A stretch of DNA of 64,000 nt from Streptomyces lasiicapitis (GTDB taxonomy: Bacteria > Actinomycetota > Actinomycetes > Streptomycetales > Streptomycetaceae): NCBI RefSeq assembly GCF_014646335.1, contig NZ_BMNG01000005.1:245515-309514 (forward strand), written 5' to 3'. The notes under the pieces were generated by a model. It made no database searches. It was not told the DNA's origin and worked only from the letters and a program-made list of their open reading frames with translations. Every line of letters starts with the position of its first letter. The stretch's first letter is position 1. The position numbers and the translations under genes are program-made. This document shows positions 1 to 8,601 of the stretch, one piece after another.

Positions 1-39
1 GTCGTACAGGAGTTTGCCGAATCCCAGGTCGTCGGACAC
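1..39 (-). CDS. 5' end of an unrecognised gene, cut by the window edge
   Basis: An open frame runs off the left edge on the minus strand and begins V-S-D-D-L-G-F-G-K-L-L-Y-D. The GTG at position 39 gives this short start; an in-frame GTG at 87 would add 16 residues and is preceded by an in-frame TAG. Neither start has a clear Shine-Dalgarno sequence. Only 13 to 29 residues are visible, so no family can be named. The DNA just upstream (82-100) holds the inverted repeat ACACAC-N7-GTGTGT, a possible operator. The call rests on codon character and on the gap that is otherwise empty to 214. Confidence 0.35.
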   Translation of the reverse strand, partial: MSDDLGFGKLLYD

Positions 40-214
40 CGGCCCCCCGATGCGTCGCCATTCCGCACCTGTGCGCTGCGTACACACGTGCTATGTGTGT
101 GATGAACCGTCAGAGTAGTGGAGTGACTTGAGGAAGACAGCGGAAAATCCGAGACAGACTTGCGCGGGCGGCGAACGCCGGACGGCCGGTGGCGGGCGGG
201 GCCACATGGCGGGC

Positions 215-1414
215 TCAGCGCTTCGGCCCCGCCAACTCCCGTTCCAGCGGCGTCCGGTACGCGGGCGTGACGCGAGTCGGCCCGAGCCACGCACCGAGTT
301 CGGCGGCCCGCTCCGCGACAGCGGTACGCACCGCCGCGCCCCCGTCCTCCAGAAGCCGGAACACCACCTCACCGTCCGCGCGCTGCGCCCACGCCCCCAC
401 GATCCGGCCGTCTGCCCACACCGTGGGGCCGATGTTGCCGTTGCGGTCGAAGAGGGCGGGTACGTACGCCGGGTCGAGGTGGAAGCCGCGGTGGCGGCGG
501 CCCATGGAGGTGGGGTCGAGGCCGGGCAGCAGGGCCACCCAGGGCGCCGGGGCGGGCACGGGCTCCTCGTCGCCGGGGGCGAGGTAACCGGTGGTGCCGT
601 CGTCCAGGTCCACGTCCCGCGCGCCCACCGAGGCCAGCGCCTTGCGCGCGTCCGTGAGCGTCCAGCCGGTCCACCACTTCAGGTCGTCGACGGTGACGGG
701 GCCGAAGGCGTGGAGGTAGCGGCGGGCGAGGGCGGCTTTGGCGGCAATGGGGTCGACGTCCTGTTCCGAGGGCTCCGCCCCACCGGCCTCCGGCGCGAGC
801 GTCCACCGGAACTGACCGGACGTCCACGCCCCACGCGGCCGGGCCCGCCGAATGCGCCCCTCGGCGGCGAGCACCCGCAGCATCCGCGACCCGGCCGTCT
901 GCCACGCCGCGTACGACTTCCCGGGACTGACGAGGACCTTCTCCCCCAACTCCGGCACGTCCCGGGCGAGTTCGACGGCTCCCGCCGTACCCCGCGCAGC
1001 CAGCGCGGCGAGCGCGGCCCGCTCCACGGCGGCGTACCGCCCCTCGTCCCAGCCGATCCCCGCGACGAACGCCAGCGCTCCCGCGCGCTCCTTGGCCGCG
1101 ACGGCCCGCGCGGTCGAGGCGTGCACGAGCGGTGCGAGCGGCGTGGGCACCACGAACATCGTCCGCCGCATGCACAGCATCCGCGTGACGGTCAGGTCGT
1201 CGTAGAGCCCCCGCTCCACCTCCGCGACGGACGGCTCCGCAAGCCGGGCCGCGGCGGACAGGAAGACGGTCGCGGGATCGGTGGCGTGCAGCCCGACCAG
1301 GGCGTCCGCGACGTCCTCGATGCGGGCGGCACGGGTGCCGGGCGCGAGCAACTGCCGCACACCGAGCCGAGCACGCCGCTCGCCGTCACTGACGGCGGCA
1401 CGCCGAGCGATCAC
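215..1414 (-). CDS. Winged-helix DNA-binding domain protein (HTH_42/AlkZ-like family)
   Basis: A 399-residue protein of the HTH_42 (COG3214-like) superfamily, which includes the DNA glycosylases AlkZ and YcaQ/AlkX that act on alkylated or cross-linked DNA. Family features seen are the early segment L-V-G-L-H-A-T-D-P at residues 39-47, R-T-M-F-V-V-P in the first third, W-T-G-W followed by the helix T-L-T-D-A-R-K-A-L, and a C-terminal part with D-P-T-S-M-G-R-R and D-R-N-G-N-I. Characterised glycosylases carry a Q-x-Q or Q-x-D type motif where this protein has H43-A-T45, so catalysis is not assured. The GTG start overlaps the stop of the upstream TetR gene by 4 nt (GTGA), so the two are one transcription unit and the regulator probably controls it. 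Family assignment is good; glycosylase activity is inference. Confidence 0.8.
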   Translation of the reverse strand: MIARRAAVSDGERRARLGVRQLLAPGTRAARIEDVADALVGLHATDPATVFLSAAARLAEPSVAEVERGLYDDLTVTRMLCMRRTMFVVPTPLAPLVHASTARAVAAKERAGALAFVAGIGWDEGRYAAVERAALAALAARGTAGAVELARDVPELGEKVLVSPGKSYAAWQTAGSRMLRVLAAEGRIRRARPRGAWTSGQFRWTLAPEAGGAEPSEQDVDPIAAKAALARRYLHAFGPVTVDDLKWWTGWTLTDARKALASVGARDVDLDDGTTGYLAPGDEEPVPAPAPWVALLPGLDPTSMGRRHRGFHLDPAYVPALFDRNGNIGPTVWADGRIVGAWAQRADGEVVFRLLEDGGAAVRTAVAERAAELGAWLGPTRVTPAYRTPLERELAGPKR

Positions 1415-2022
1415 TGCGCACCCTCCTCGCCGGCGCCGAGCGCCGGATTCGGCACGAGAATCCGCAGCAACACCCGCTCGATCTCGGCCCGGGTCGGCGG
1501 CACAGGGGCGGCGAGGGCCCGCAGGCTCACCCCCATGAGCGCGGCACCGGCCGCCTCGGCGGTGTCGGCGTCGGTGTAGCGGGCGAGGGCCCGCACGGAG
1601 AGCCGGTGGTGCTCCTCGGCGATCTCCCGCAGCGCGGGCCGACGCATGGCGGCGACGTACAACTCGAACTCGACCATCTGCTGGTCGCGTTCGGGCCCAT
1701 CGCCGGGCGGCAGGACGGCATCGGCGAGCAGTACGGCGCACTGCTCGGCGGTGAGGCCGGGCCGACGCGCGACCCACTCGTCGAGATACGCGCCGAACCG
1801 GTCCACGGAACGCCGCAGCGCGGCCGCGATCAGATCGTCCTTGGTGGCGAAGTGGTACGTCGTCGCCCCCAGCGGCACCCCCGCCTCGGCGGCGACCGCG
1901 CGATGTGTGAGCCCTTCGATGCCGCGCTCGGCGATGACCCGCTCGGTGGCGGCGGTGATCTCCTCGATCCGCAGCGCGGGATCGCGGCGACGCCGCTTGG
2001 CAGGGGGCTGGCCGGCGGCCAT
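1411..2022 (-). CDS. TetR-family transcriptional regulator
   Basis: A 203-residue TetR repressor. The N-terminal helix-turn-helix lies at about residues 22-66, with the typical run G-L-T-H-R-A-V-A-A-E-A-G-V-P followed by T-T-Y-H-F-A-T-K-D-D-L. The rest is the helical ligand-binding domain. The ATG has a good Shine-Dalgarno AGGAG at 2029-2033. The gene is followed with a 4-nt overlap by the HTH_42 protein gene and is divergent from two VOC genes. A perfect 14-bp palindrome (2058-2071) sits 36 bp before the start, and a same-length inverted repeat (2157-2170) overlaps the -10 of the divergent promoter. The protein is therefore probably autoregulatory and also represses the VOC genes. The ligand is unknown. 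Confidence 0.9.
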   Translation of the reverse strand: MAAGQPPAKRRRRDPALRIEEITAATERVIAERGIEGLTHRAVAAEAGVPLGATTYHFATKDDLIAAALRRSVDRFGAYLDEWVARRPGLTAEQCAVLLADAVLPPGDGPERDQQMVEFELYVAAMRRPALREIAEEHHRLSVRALARYTDADTAEAAGAALMGVSLRALAAPVPPTRAEIERVLLRILVPNPALGAGEEGAQ

Positions 2023-2057
2023 GGGGGACTCCTAAACAGCTCACAGGCGACGACTTC

Positions 2058-2071
2058 AGTACGTACGTACT
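2058..2071. promoter_or_regulatory. Candidate TetR operator 1, perfect palindrome
   Basis: AGTACGTACGTACT is a perfect 14-bp palindrome located 36 bp upstream of the tetR start. It shares outer arms and length with the site at 2157-2170, fitting the consensus AGTAC-R-NN-Y-GTACT. The likely ligand is the adjacent TetR protein, which would repress its own gene. Confidence 0.65.
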
Positions 2072-2130
2072 TTAACGCCAGCCCAATCCCTCAGAGCACC
2101 AGAGGCCGAAGAGACGGCGAGATGTCCGTA

Positions 2131-2159
2131 TTGCACCCTTGTCCAGATTCCCCTACAGT
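2131..2159 (+). promoter_or_regulatory. Candidate promoter of the VOC gene pair
   Basis: TTGCAC at 2131-2136 and TACAGT at 2154-2159 are separated by 17 bp, a good match to the Streptomyces vegetative consensus. The ATG of the first VOC gene is about 49 nt downstream of the -10. Operator 2 begins inside the -10 hexamer. Confidence 0.6.
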
Positions 2160-2170
2160 ACAGATGTACT
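2157..2170. promoter_or_regulatory. Candidate TetR operator 2 overlapping the VOC promoter
   Basis: AGTACA-GA-TGTACT is an inverted repeat with perfect 6-bp arms. It overlaps the proposed -10 element and would block transcription of the two VOC genes when bound. Its arms match those of the palindrome at 2058-2071 in five of six positions. Confidence 0.6.
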
Positions 2171-2207
2171 AGTTAACGCCCTCCCTCCTCCCCCCGAGGT
2201 GATCCAA

Positions 2208-2591
2208 ATGAAGTCCCCCGCCATCGCCCCCTGCCTGGGCGTCGAAGACACCCAGGCGTCCGTCGACTTCTACGAGAAGATCGGCTTCATGGCCCTCCCG
2301 GCCGGCGATGACCCCGCCGACGACCTGCGCCTGCTGCTCTTCGAGGGCGAGTTCGCGCTGATGGTCCACCGCCACGACCAGCTCCGCGAGTGGCTGCCGG
2401 TGCTCAAGGACACCCCGGTCGGCGCGTTCGGCATGTTCTACCTGGCCGTCTCCGACTTCGACGCGTACGTGGCGAGGATCCGCCCCCTGGTGAACGTCAT
2501 CAAGGAGACCGAGGTCGACGGCCGCAAGATCCTCTACTTCACGACGCCGGACGGCCACGTCATCGGCGTGAACCAGCGCCAGGAGTGGTGA
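2208..2591 (+). CDS. VOC-superfamily protein (glyoxalase/bleomycin-resistance fold)
   Basis: A 127-residue protein with the vicinal oxygen chelate fold. The start segment P-C-L-G-V-E-D-T-Q-A-S-V-D-F-Y-E-K-I-G-F and the end T-T-P-D-G-H-V-I-G-V-N-Q are the two ends of one beta-alpha-beta-beta-beta module. The ATG at 2208 is chosen because GAGGTG lies 7 nt upstream; a longer frame from 2139 would run through the operator and lacks a ribosome site. Members bind metals, aldehydes or drugs; the substrate here is unknown. It is the first gene of a two-VOC unit facing the TetR gene, which suggests inducible detoxification or resistance. Confidence 0.85.
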   Translation: MKSPAIAPCLGVEDTQASVDFYEKIGFMALPAGDDPADDLRLLLFEGEFALMVHRHDQLREWLPVLKDTPVGAFGMFYLAVSDFDAYVARIRPLVNVIKETEVDGRKILYFTTPDGHVIGVNQRQEW

Positions 2592-2596
2592 CCGCC

Positions 2597-3001
2597 ATGC
2601 GCACCAGCACCCCGGTCACACCGGTCACCGGCAAGCTGTCCTCGTACGCCTTCTGGGGCCACGACGGCTGCGCGCTCGCGGAGTTCTACGCGGCGGCGCT
2701 CGGCTGGCCCGACGAGATCCAGGAGTACCCGGACGAGCAGGGCGTACCGACCGCGTTCCTGGTCGGCGACGGCACGACGACGTTCGTCTTCTACACGGCC
2801 AAGGACTACAAGGCCCCGAACTGGCCCGCCGACGAGCTCCCCTTCCACCTGGACCTGACGTTCCCCGACATCGGCGCGGCGGTGGAGCGCCTCGTGGAAC
2901 TGGGTGCGACGAAGCCCGCGCACCAGCCGGGCGGCGAGCACTGGACGGTACTGCTCGACCCTTCGGGCCAGCCGTTCTGCGTCAACAGCAGGGGCGCGTA
3001 G
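2597..3001 (+). CDS. VOC-superfamily protein, second of the pair
   Basis: A 134-residue VOC-fold protein. It begins S-S-Y-A-F-W-G-H-D-G-C-A-L-A-E-F-Y and ends L-L-D-P-S-G-Q-P-F-C-V-N, the usual module ends. An in-frame GTG at 2588 overlaps the preceding stop (GTGA), but the AGGAG at 2581-2585 is too close to it, so the ATG at 2597 is preferred. It is translated with the upstream VOC gene and ends just before a bidirectional terminator shared with aspS. The two VOC chains may work on one substrate, which is inference only. Confidence 0.83.
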   Translation: MRTSTPVTPVTGKLSSYAFWGHDGCALAEFYAAALGWPDEIQEYPDEQGVPTAFLVGDGTTTFVFYTAKDYKAPNWPADELPFHLDLTFPDIGAAVERLVELGATKPAHQPGGEHWTVLLDPSGQPFCVNSRGA

Positions 3002-3022
3002 CCGGGGGGCGCACAGCGAGAA

Positions 3023-3051
3023 GGGCCCGGGACCAGCACGGTCCCGGGCCC
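3023..3051. terminator. Bidirectional terminator between the VOC genes and aspS
   Basis: A perfect 12-bp stem, GGGCCCGGGACC with its complement, around a 5-nt AGCAC loop. It lies between two convergent genes, 22 bp after the VOC stop and 20 bp after the aspS stop. Confidence 0.85.
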
Positions 3052-3070
3052 AACTGCTTTACGAAAAGGA

Positions 3071-4873
3071 CTACTTCGCGTCCTGCTCCCCCTGGCCGGA
3101 GGCCGCCTTGCCGGAAGCCGCCGGCTTGCGCAGCGCGATGTTCAGCTCGCGGAGGCGGGACTCCTCCAGGACGGTCGGCGCGCCCATCATCAGGTCCTGC
3201 GCGTTGCCGTTGAGCGGGAAGGCGATGGTCTCGCGGATGTTGGGCTCGTCGGCGAGGAGCATCACGATGCGGTCGACGCCGGGGGCGATGCCGCCGTGGG
3301 GCGGGGCGCCGAGGCGGAAGGCGCGGAGCATGCCCGCGAACTCCTGCTCGACGGTCTCCGCCTCGTAGCCCGCGATCTCGAAGGCCTTCAGCATGACCTC
3401 GGGCTCGTGGTTGCGGATGGCGCCGGAGGACAGCTCGATGCCGTTGCAGACGATGTCGTACTGCCAGGCGAGGATGTCGAGCGGGTCCTTCTCCTCCAGG
3501 TCCTTCATGCCGCCCTGGGGCATGGAGAAGGGGTTGTGGGAGAAGTCGACGCGACCCGTCTCCTCGTCCTTCTCGTACATCGGGAAGTCGACGATCCAGC
3601 AGAAGCGGAAGACGTTCTCCTCGAAGTGGCCCGCGCGCTTGGCGGCCTCGACGCGGACCGCGCTCATGATCTTCGATACGTCGTCGAAGTCGCCCGCGCC
3701 GAAGAAGACGGCGTGGCCGGGGGCGAGGGAGAGGCGCTTGGTGAGCTCCTCCACGTTGGCCTCGGTCAGGAACTTCGCGATCGGGCCCGTCAGCGAGCCG
3801 TCCTCGGCGACGCGGACCCAGGCCAGGCCCTTCGCGCCGTGCTCGACGGCGTACTCACCGAGGCCGTCGAAGAACTTGCGGGACTGCGACGCGGTGTCCG
3901 GCACCGGCAGGGCGCGCACGTGCTTGCCCGCGAAGGCCTTGAACTCGGAGTCCGCGAAGATGTCCGTGATGTCGACGAGTTCGAGCTTGGCGCGCAGGTC
4001 CGGCTTGTCGTTGCCGTACTTCAGCATCGACTCGCGGAACGGGATGCGCGGGAAGGGCGACGTCACCTCGCGGCCGTTGCCGAACTCGGTGAAGAGCTCG
4101 GTCATCAGCTTCTCGATCGGCTGGAAGACGTCCTCCTGCTCGACGAAGGACATCTCCACGTCGAGCTGGTAGAACTCGCCCGGCGAGCGGTCCGCGCGGG
4201 CGTCCTCGTCGCGGAAGCAGGGCGCGATCTGGAAGTAGCGGTCGAAGCCCGAGATCATAAGGAGCTGCTTGAACTGCTGCGGGGCCTGCGGCAGGGCGTA
4301 GAACTTGCCCGGGTTCAGGCGGGACGGGACGACGAAGTCGCGGGCGCCCTCGGGGGAGGTCGCGGTGAGGATCGGCGTCGCCATCTCGTTGAAGCCGAGG
4401 GCCACCATCTTGGAGCGGATGGAGGCGATCACGGCGCTGCGCAGCATGATGTTGCGGTGCATGCGCTCGCGGCGCAGGTCCAGGAAGCGGTACTCCAGGC
4501 GGCGCTCTTCGTTGACGCCGTCGTCCGCGTTGATGGTGAAGGGCAGCGGGGCGGCCGCGCCGAGCACCTCGACCTCGGAGGCCTCGATCTCGACCTCGCC
4601 GGTGGGCAGCTCCGGGTTCACGTTCTCCGCGCCGCGGGAGACGACCTTGCCGTCGACGCGGACCACCGTCTCCTTGGACAGCTTGTCCAGCGTCTCGGCC
4701 GCGGCGGTGCCGGGGCGGGCCACGAGCTGGGTGATGCCGTGGTGGTCGCGGAGGTCGATGAAGAGGATGCCGCCCAGGTCGCGCCGGTTGTGCAGCCATC
4801 CGCTGAGCCGGACGTCGGTGCCGACGTCAGAGGCGCGGAGCTCACCGCACGTGTGCGACCTGTACCGATGCAT
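3071..4873 (-). CDS. aspS: Aspartyl-tRNA synthetase
   Basis: A 600-residue class IIb aminoacyl-tRNA synthetase of the long bacterial type. The N-terminal OB-fold anticodon domain starts [12 protein letters not shown] and contains [13 protein letters not shown]. Motif 2 is [10 protein letters not shown], and motif 3 is [12 protein letters not shown]. The central insertion (GAD domain) typical of bacterial AspRS accounts for the length. It charges tRNA-Asp in the cytoplasm. Sequence alone does not show whether it also charges tRNA-Asn. The gene stands alone, divergent from the PP2C gene and ending at a shared terminator. Confidence 0.98.
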   Translation of the reverse strand: MHRYRSHTCGELRASDVGTDVRLSGWLHNRRDLGGILFIDLRDHHGITQLVARPGTAAAETLDKLSKETVVRVDGKVVSRGAENVNPELPTGEVEIEASEVEVLGAAAPLPFTINADDGVNEERRLEYRFLDLRRERMHRNIMLRSAVIASIRSKMVALGFNEMATPILTATSPEGARDFVVPSRLNPGKFYALPQAPQQFKQLLMISGFDRYFQIAPCFRDEDARADRSPGEFYQLDVEMSFVEQEDVFQPIEKLMTELFTEFGNGREVTSPFPRIPFRESMLKYGNDKPDLRAKLELVDITDIFADSEFKAFAGKHVRALPVPDTASQSRKFFDGLGEYAVEHGAKGLAWVRVAEDGSLTGPIAKFLTEANVEELTKRLSLAPGHAVFFGAGDFDDVSKIMSAVRVEAAKRAGHFEENVFRFCWIVDFPMYEKDEETGRVDFSHNPFSMPQGGMKDLEEKDPLDILAWQYDIVCNGIELSSGAIRNHEPEVMLKAFEIAGYEAETVEQEFAGMLRAFRLGAPPHGGIAPGVDRIVMLLADEPNIRETIAFPLNGNAQDLMMGAPTVLEESRLRELNIALRKPAASGKAASGQGEQDAK

Positions 4874-5111
4874 CGTCGTTCATCCAGTCTTTCGGAATCG
4901 GGGTGCCTGCCCCGGGACGTCCCCGGACGGCCGTGGAGAAGCTGCGTAAAGAAGCTGCTGGCAGTCAAGGCTACCGTCCGGTGGAAGATCACTTCCCCTC
5001 GTATTCGGGTGCCCCCGGGGCACGGGCCCCGCATACCGGCCGGGCGTTCCCGTCATGCGTACGCCCCGACCCCGGCCGGGCACTCGGTGGCGGGCGGTAC
5101 GTCACTGTTCC

Positions 5112-5117
5112 TACAGT
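5112..5117 (+). promoter_or_regulatory. Candidate -10 of a leaderless promoter for the PP2C gene
   Basis: TACAGT ends 6 nt before the ATG at 5124, so transcription would begin at or next to the A of the start codon. There is no Shine-Dalgarno sequence in between. A matching -35 is not evident. Confidence 0.5.
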
Positions 5118-5123
5118 GATTCA

Positions 5124-7499
5124 ATGCGCACCGATGAGCCCCGCGAGCAGGTGGGGGACGCCTCCCTGCCTCCCGACCGGGACTCCCTGCCCGCCGATGG
5201 GGACGCCCGGCCGCCCGACCGCGGCTCCCAGCCCCCCGACCGCGACGCCCTGCCCCCTGTGAGCGACGTGCTCGCGGCCATCGCCACCGGCCTGTGGCGC
5301 TGGGACAACGCCACCGGGATCGTCACCCTCGACGCCGAGGGAGCCCGTCTCCTCGGCCTCCCGCCGCACGCCAGGACCACCACCGAGGCGGCCGTACGCT
5401 CCCGCTTCCACCCCGTGGACTGGAACGAGATCCACGGCATCGTGCAGCTCGCCGTCGCCGAGGGCACCCTCGCCGAGGCCCGGCTGCGGATCATGGACGA
5501 GCAGGGCCGCCACGTGCTGCGTACGGTGCGCAGCCGCACCAAGCCGATCGTCCACGCCAAGGCGGGCACGTACGAGCTCATCGGCACCCTCCAGGAGGTC
5601 TCCGAGCCCTCGCCCGGAGCGGCCGCCCGCACCCCCGTGACGGGCGACTGGCGCCGCTCCCGCGAGGCGTTCCTGCTGGACGCGGGCCGCGCGCTCGCGG
5701 AGGCACGGTCCACGGAGGAGGTCCTCAGGGTCGCCGCGGGCCTGTCCATGCCGGGGTTCTCGCCGGACGGCCTGGCCGTCTTCGGCGCCAAGGCCGACCG
5801 CCTGATCGTCGTCGGCCACCACGGACACCACGGCTACGGAGACGACGATCCGCTCGCCTCCATGCCCCTGGACACCGACTACCCGGCCGCCGAGGTCCTT
5901 CGCACCGGCCGCGCCGTCTACCTGTCCTCTCCGGAGGAGTACCGCCGCCGCTACCCGACCGCCTGGCCGCTGGCCTCGCGCTTCGAGCGGCAGTCGTGGG
6001 CGTTCCTGCCGCTGACCGTCGCGGGCCGCACCATGGGCGCGTGGATGGCGGCGTTCACGTACCCCGTGTCGTTCACGCCCGACGAGCGGTCCGTCCTGAC
6101 GACGGTCGCCCGCATGCTGGCGCAGGCCCTGTCGCGGGCCGGGGTCGCGGAGTCCGAGCGGGAGCTGACCGAGGGCCTGCAGCGCTCGATGCTGCCGGTG
6201 CTCGGCCCGGAGATCCCCGGGATGAGCGTGGCCGCGCGGTACGTGCCGACGGGCGGCGGGCTGCAGGTCGGCGGCGACTGGTACGACGTGATCCCGCTGC
6301 CCAGCGGCCGCATCGCCTTCGTCATCGGCGACGTACAGGGCCACGACGTGCGGGCGGCGGGGCTGATGGGGCAGCTGCGGATCGCCCTGCGCGCGTACGC
6401 ATCCGAGGGGCACCGCCCGGACGCGGTGCTCTCGCGCGCCACGCGCTTCCTGTCCGGCATCACGGACGGGATCACCTACGGCTCGACGGACACCCGGGAC
6501 AGCCACGGCGGAAAGGACACCCTGGGAGACCCGCGGTTCGCGACGTGTCTCTACGTAGAGGCCGATCCGACGACCGGCGTCCTGGAGATCGCCCGCGCGG
6601 GCCACCCCGAACCCGTCATACGCATGAGTGACGGAACGGTCCTGCAGCGCCCCATCGCGGGCGGCCTGCCCCTCGGCATCGACCCGGACGCCGACTACCC
6701 GACGTCCCGGCTCGTCCTGGACGCCGGCGAGACCATGCTGGTCTGCACGGACGGCCTGATCGAGACGGGCGGCCACGACCTGGAGACGGGCTGGACGCGG
6801 ATCCGCAAGATCCTTGAGGCCTACGAAGACAGCGTGGACCGAGCCGCCGACCGCGGGGACGCCGAGACGTACGACGCGTACGAAGCCCAGGCCGCCGAGA
6901 GCGACAGCCTGGAGGCGCTCGCCGACACCCTCGTGCAGGCCGTGCACGGGCCGTCCTCGCACCACACCACGGGCCCCCTCGCCGACCGCCGCGAGGACGA
7001 CATAGCGGTGCTGCTGCTGCGCCGCACGGGCCACCCGGAGCAGCGCGCCCGCACCCGCCGCACGATGCTGACCATCGCGCAGGCCGAGCCGGAGCGGGTG
7101 GCGGGGGCGCGGGGCCACCTGCGGGACCTGCTGCACGACTGGGCGGACCCCGACCAGGTCGACTCGGCGGTCCTGCTGGTCTCCGAGATGGTCACCAACG
7201 TCCTTGTGCACACCGACGGCGACGCGCTCCTGGTCGCCGAGGTCACCGGCGAGGAGGGCACGCGCAGGCTGCGGGTGGAGGTCGCCGACGGCAGCGACGA
7301 CCTGCCGCACAAGCGCCACCCCGGTGAACTCGCCTCGTCCGGGCGCGGGTTGGTGCTCATGGAGCTGCTCGCGGAGCGGTGGGGCGTGGACCCCCGGGGC
7401 GAGGGGAAGAGCATCTGGTTCGAGCTCTACGAGGCGTCTGCGGGGGACGCGGTGTCTCCTGGGGACGCGGGCGCGGCGGGCGCGGCCGGGGCGCTGTAG
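5124..7499 (+). CDS. PAS-GAF-PP2C(SpoIIE)-HATPase multidomain phosphatase/anti-sigma regulator
   Basis: A 791-residue signalling protein. After a Pro/Asp-rich start come a PAS domain (about 40-130), a GAF domain (about 182-340), a SpoIIE-type PP2C phosphatase (about 350-635) and a C-terminal HATPase_c domain (about 655-780). The phosphatase shows the metal-binding motifs G-G-D-W-Y-D-V near residue 382, G-D-V-Q-G-H-D, and C-T-D-G-L-I-E. The ATPase has S-E-M-V-T-N-V-L-V-H-T and G-R-G-L-V-L-M. This architecture is common in Streptomyces and is thought to sense a signal and tune sigma-factor/anti-anti-sigma partners by dephosphorylation and by the kinase-like domain. The start is set at 5124 by the leaderless -10; a longer frame from 5055 has no ribosome site. 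Its last 73 bp overlap the convergent AI-2E-type gene. Confidence 0.93.
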   Translation: MRTDEPREQVGDASLPPDRDSLPADGDARPPDRGSQPPDRDALPPVSDVLAAIATGLWRWDNATGIVTLDAEGARLLGLPPHARTTTEAAVRSRFHPVDWNEIHGIVQLAVAEGTLAEARLRIMDEQGRHVLRTVRSRTKPIVHAKAGTYELIGTLQEVSEPSPGAAARTPVTGDWRRSREAFLLDAGRALAEARSTEEVLRVAAGLSMPGFSPDGLAVFGAKADRLIVVGHHGHHGYGDDDPLASMPLDTDYPAAEVLRTGRAVYLSSPEEYRRRYPTAWPLASRFERQSWAFLPLTVAGRTMGAWMAAFTYPVSFTPDERSVLTTVARMLAQALSRAGVAESERELTEGLQRSMLPVLGPEIPGMSVAARYVPTGGGLQVGGDWYDVIPLPSGRIAFVIGDVQGHDVRAAGLMGQLRIALRAYASEGHRPDAVLSRATRFLSGITDGITYGSTDTRDSHGGKDTLGDPRFATCLYVEADPTTGVLEIARAGHPEPVIRMSDGTVLQRPIAGGLPLGIDPDADYPTSRLVLDAGETMLVCTDGLIETGGHDLETGWTRIRKILEAYEDSVDRAADRGDAETYDAYEAQAAESDSLEALADTLVQAVHGPSSHHTTGPLADRREDDIAVLLLRRTGHPEQRARTRRTMLTIAQAEPERVAGARGHLRDLLHDWADPDQVDSAVLLVSEMVTNVLVHTDGDALLVAEVTGEEGTRRLRVEVADGSDDLPHKRHPGELASSGRGLVLMELLAERWGVDPRGEGKSIWFELYEASAGDAVSPGDAGAAGAAGAL

Positions 7500-8518
7500 C
7501 GGGCGCGCATCTCGGAGATGACGCCGAAGGCGGCGGCCGTCAGCGGCACGGCGAGCAGCATGCCGATGATCCCGGCGACGGACGCCCCCGCGGTGATCGC
7601 CAGCATCACCACCGCCGGATGCATCTGCACGGTGCGGCTCTGGATCATCGGCTGGAGGACGTGCCCTTCGAGGACCTGTACGGCGAGGACCACGCCGAGC
7701 GCCCACAGCGCGATGGCCACGCCGCGGTCGGCGAGCGCCACGAGGACGGCGACGGCGCCCGACAGGAACGCCCCCAGGTACGGGATGTAGGCGCCCACGA
7801 AGACGAGGGCGCCGAGCCCGGCGGCGCCCGGCACGTCCAGGATCAGCAGCCCGACGGTGATGCACACGGCGTCGATGAGCGCGATGACCGTCGTACCGCG
7901 CATGAAGCCCTCGACGGCCGTGAACGCGCGGCGCGCCATCGCCTCGACGGTGTCGGCGGAGGACGCGGGCACCAGCGAGCGCAGCGCGCCCGCGGTCTTG
8001 TGGGAGTCCCGCAGGAAGAAGAACACGAGCAGCAGCGCGAGCACGGCGGTGGCGATCATCTCGCCCACCACGCTGATCCCGCTGACCACCCCGGAGGCCG
8101 CGGTGCCGCCGAACTTGCCGAGCAGGTCCTTGGCGTTGGACGCGAGGTCGTCGAGCGAGGTGCCGGCGGCGCCGAAGTGCTTGGAGAGGTCGACGGCGGC
8201 CTGCTTCAGGGACGAGATGATCTGGTCCCCGGTGTCGATGAGCGCGGCGACGACGATGTACGTGGCCCCGCCGACGACGGCGAGCACGGCGGCGCAGGTC
8301 AGCGCCGCTGCCAGCGAACGCTGCACCCGCATCTTAAGAAGACGCCGATAAAGCGGCCCGAGCAGCGCCGTCCCGAGCAGCGCGAGCAGCACGGGCGTGA
8401 CGGCGGTCTTCAACTGCGAGCACAGCCACACCCCGACCCCGGCCACCCCGGCGACGAGCAGCGTGACCAGGCACCAGGCAGCTACGCGCCGTACGGCTTC
8501 GGGCAGAAGGGTATGCAC
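7427..8518 (-). CDS. AI-2E-family transporter (membrane permease)
   Basis: A 363-residue polytopic membrane protein of the AI-2E transporter family. Hydrophobic segments follow the family pattern: two near the N-terminus (A-W-C-L-V-T-L-L-V-A-G and a second segment ending A-L-L-G-T-A-L), one after the first cytoplasmic stretch, a large soluble helical loop, then a cluster of four to five. The family includes putative exporters of autoinducer-2 and Na+/H+ antiporters, so the substrate cannot be stated. The last 25 residues are an Ala/Pro/Ser-rich tail encoded by DNA that is also the 3' end of the convergent PP2C gene. Confidence 0.88.
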   Translation of the reverse strand: MHTLLPEAVRRVAAWCLVTLLVAGVAGVGVWLCSQLKTAVTPVLLALLGTALLGPLYRRLLKMRVQRSLAAALTCAAVLAVVGGATYIVVAALIDTGDQIISSLKQAAVDLSKHFGAAGTSLDDLASNAKDLLGKFGGTAASGVVSGISVVGEMIATAVLALLLVFFFLRDSHKTAGALRSLVPASSADTVEAMARRAFTAVEGFMRGTTVIALIDAVCITVGLLILDVPGAAGLGALVFVGAYIPYLGAFLSGAVAVLVALADRGVAIALWALGVVLAVQVLEGHVLQPMIQSRTVQMHPAVVMLAITAGASVAGIIGMLLAVPLTAAAFGVISEMRARYSAPAAPAAPASPGDTASPADAS

Positions 8519-8601
8519 GGGTCCACCGGAACACGGGGGTACGGCCCACGCATGTGCTGCGTAGGCCGTACGGACGCCGGACGTCCCCGCGTGCGGTCAG
8601 G

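Noticed and set aside
3296..5119. 607-codon plus-strand frame opposite aspS
   Set aside because: Composition (Glu/Val/Arg/His-rich) is the usual mirror of a Streptomyces gene, and aspS on the other strand is unmistakable.
5121..7865. 914-codon minus-strand frame opposite the PP2C gene
   Set aside because: Shadow of a strongly supported multidomain protein; no recognisable motif.
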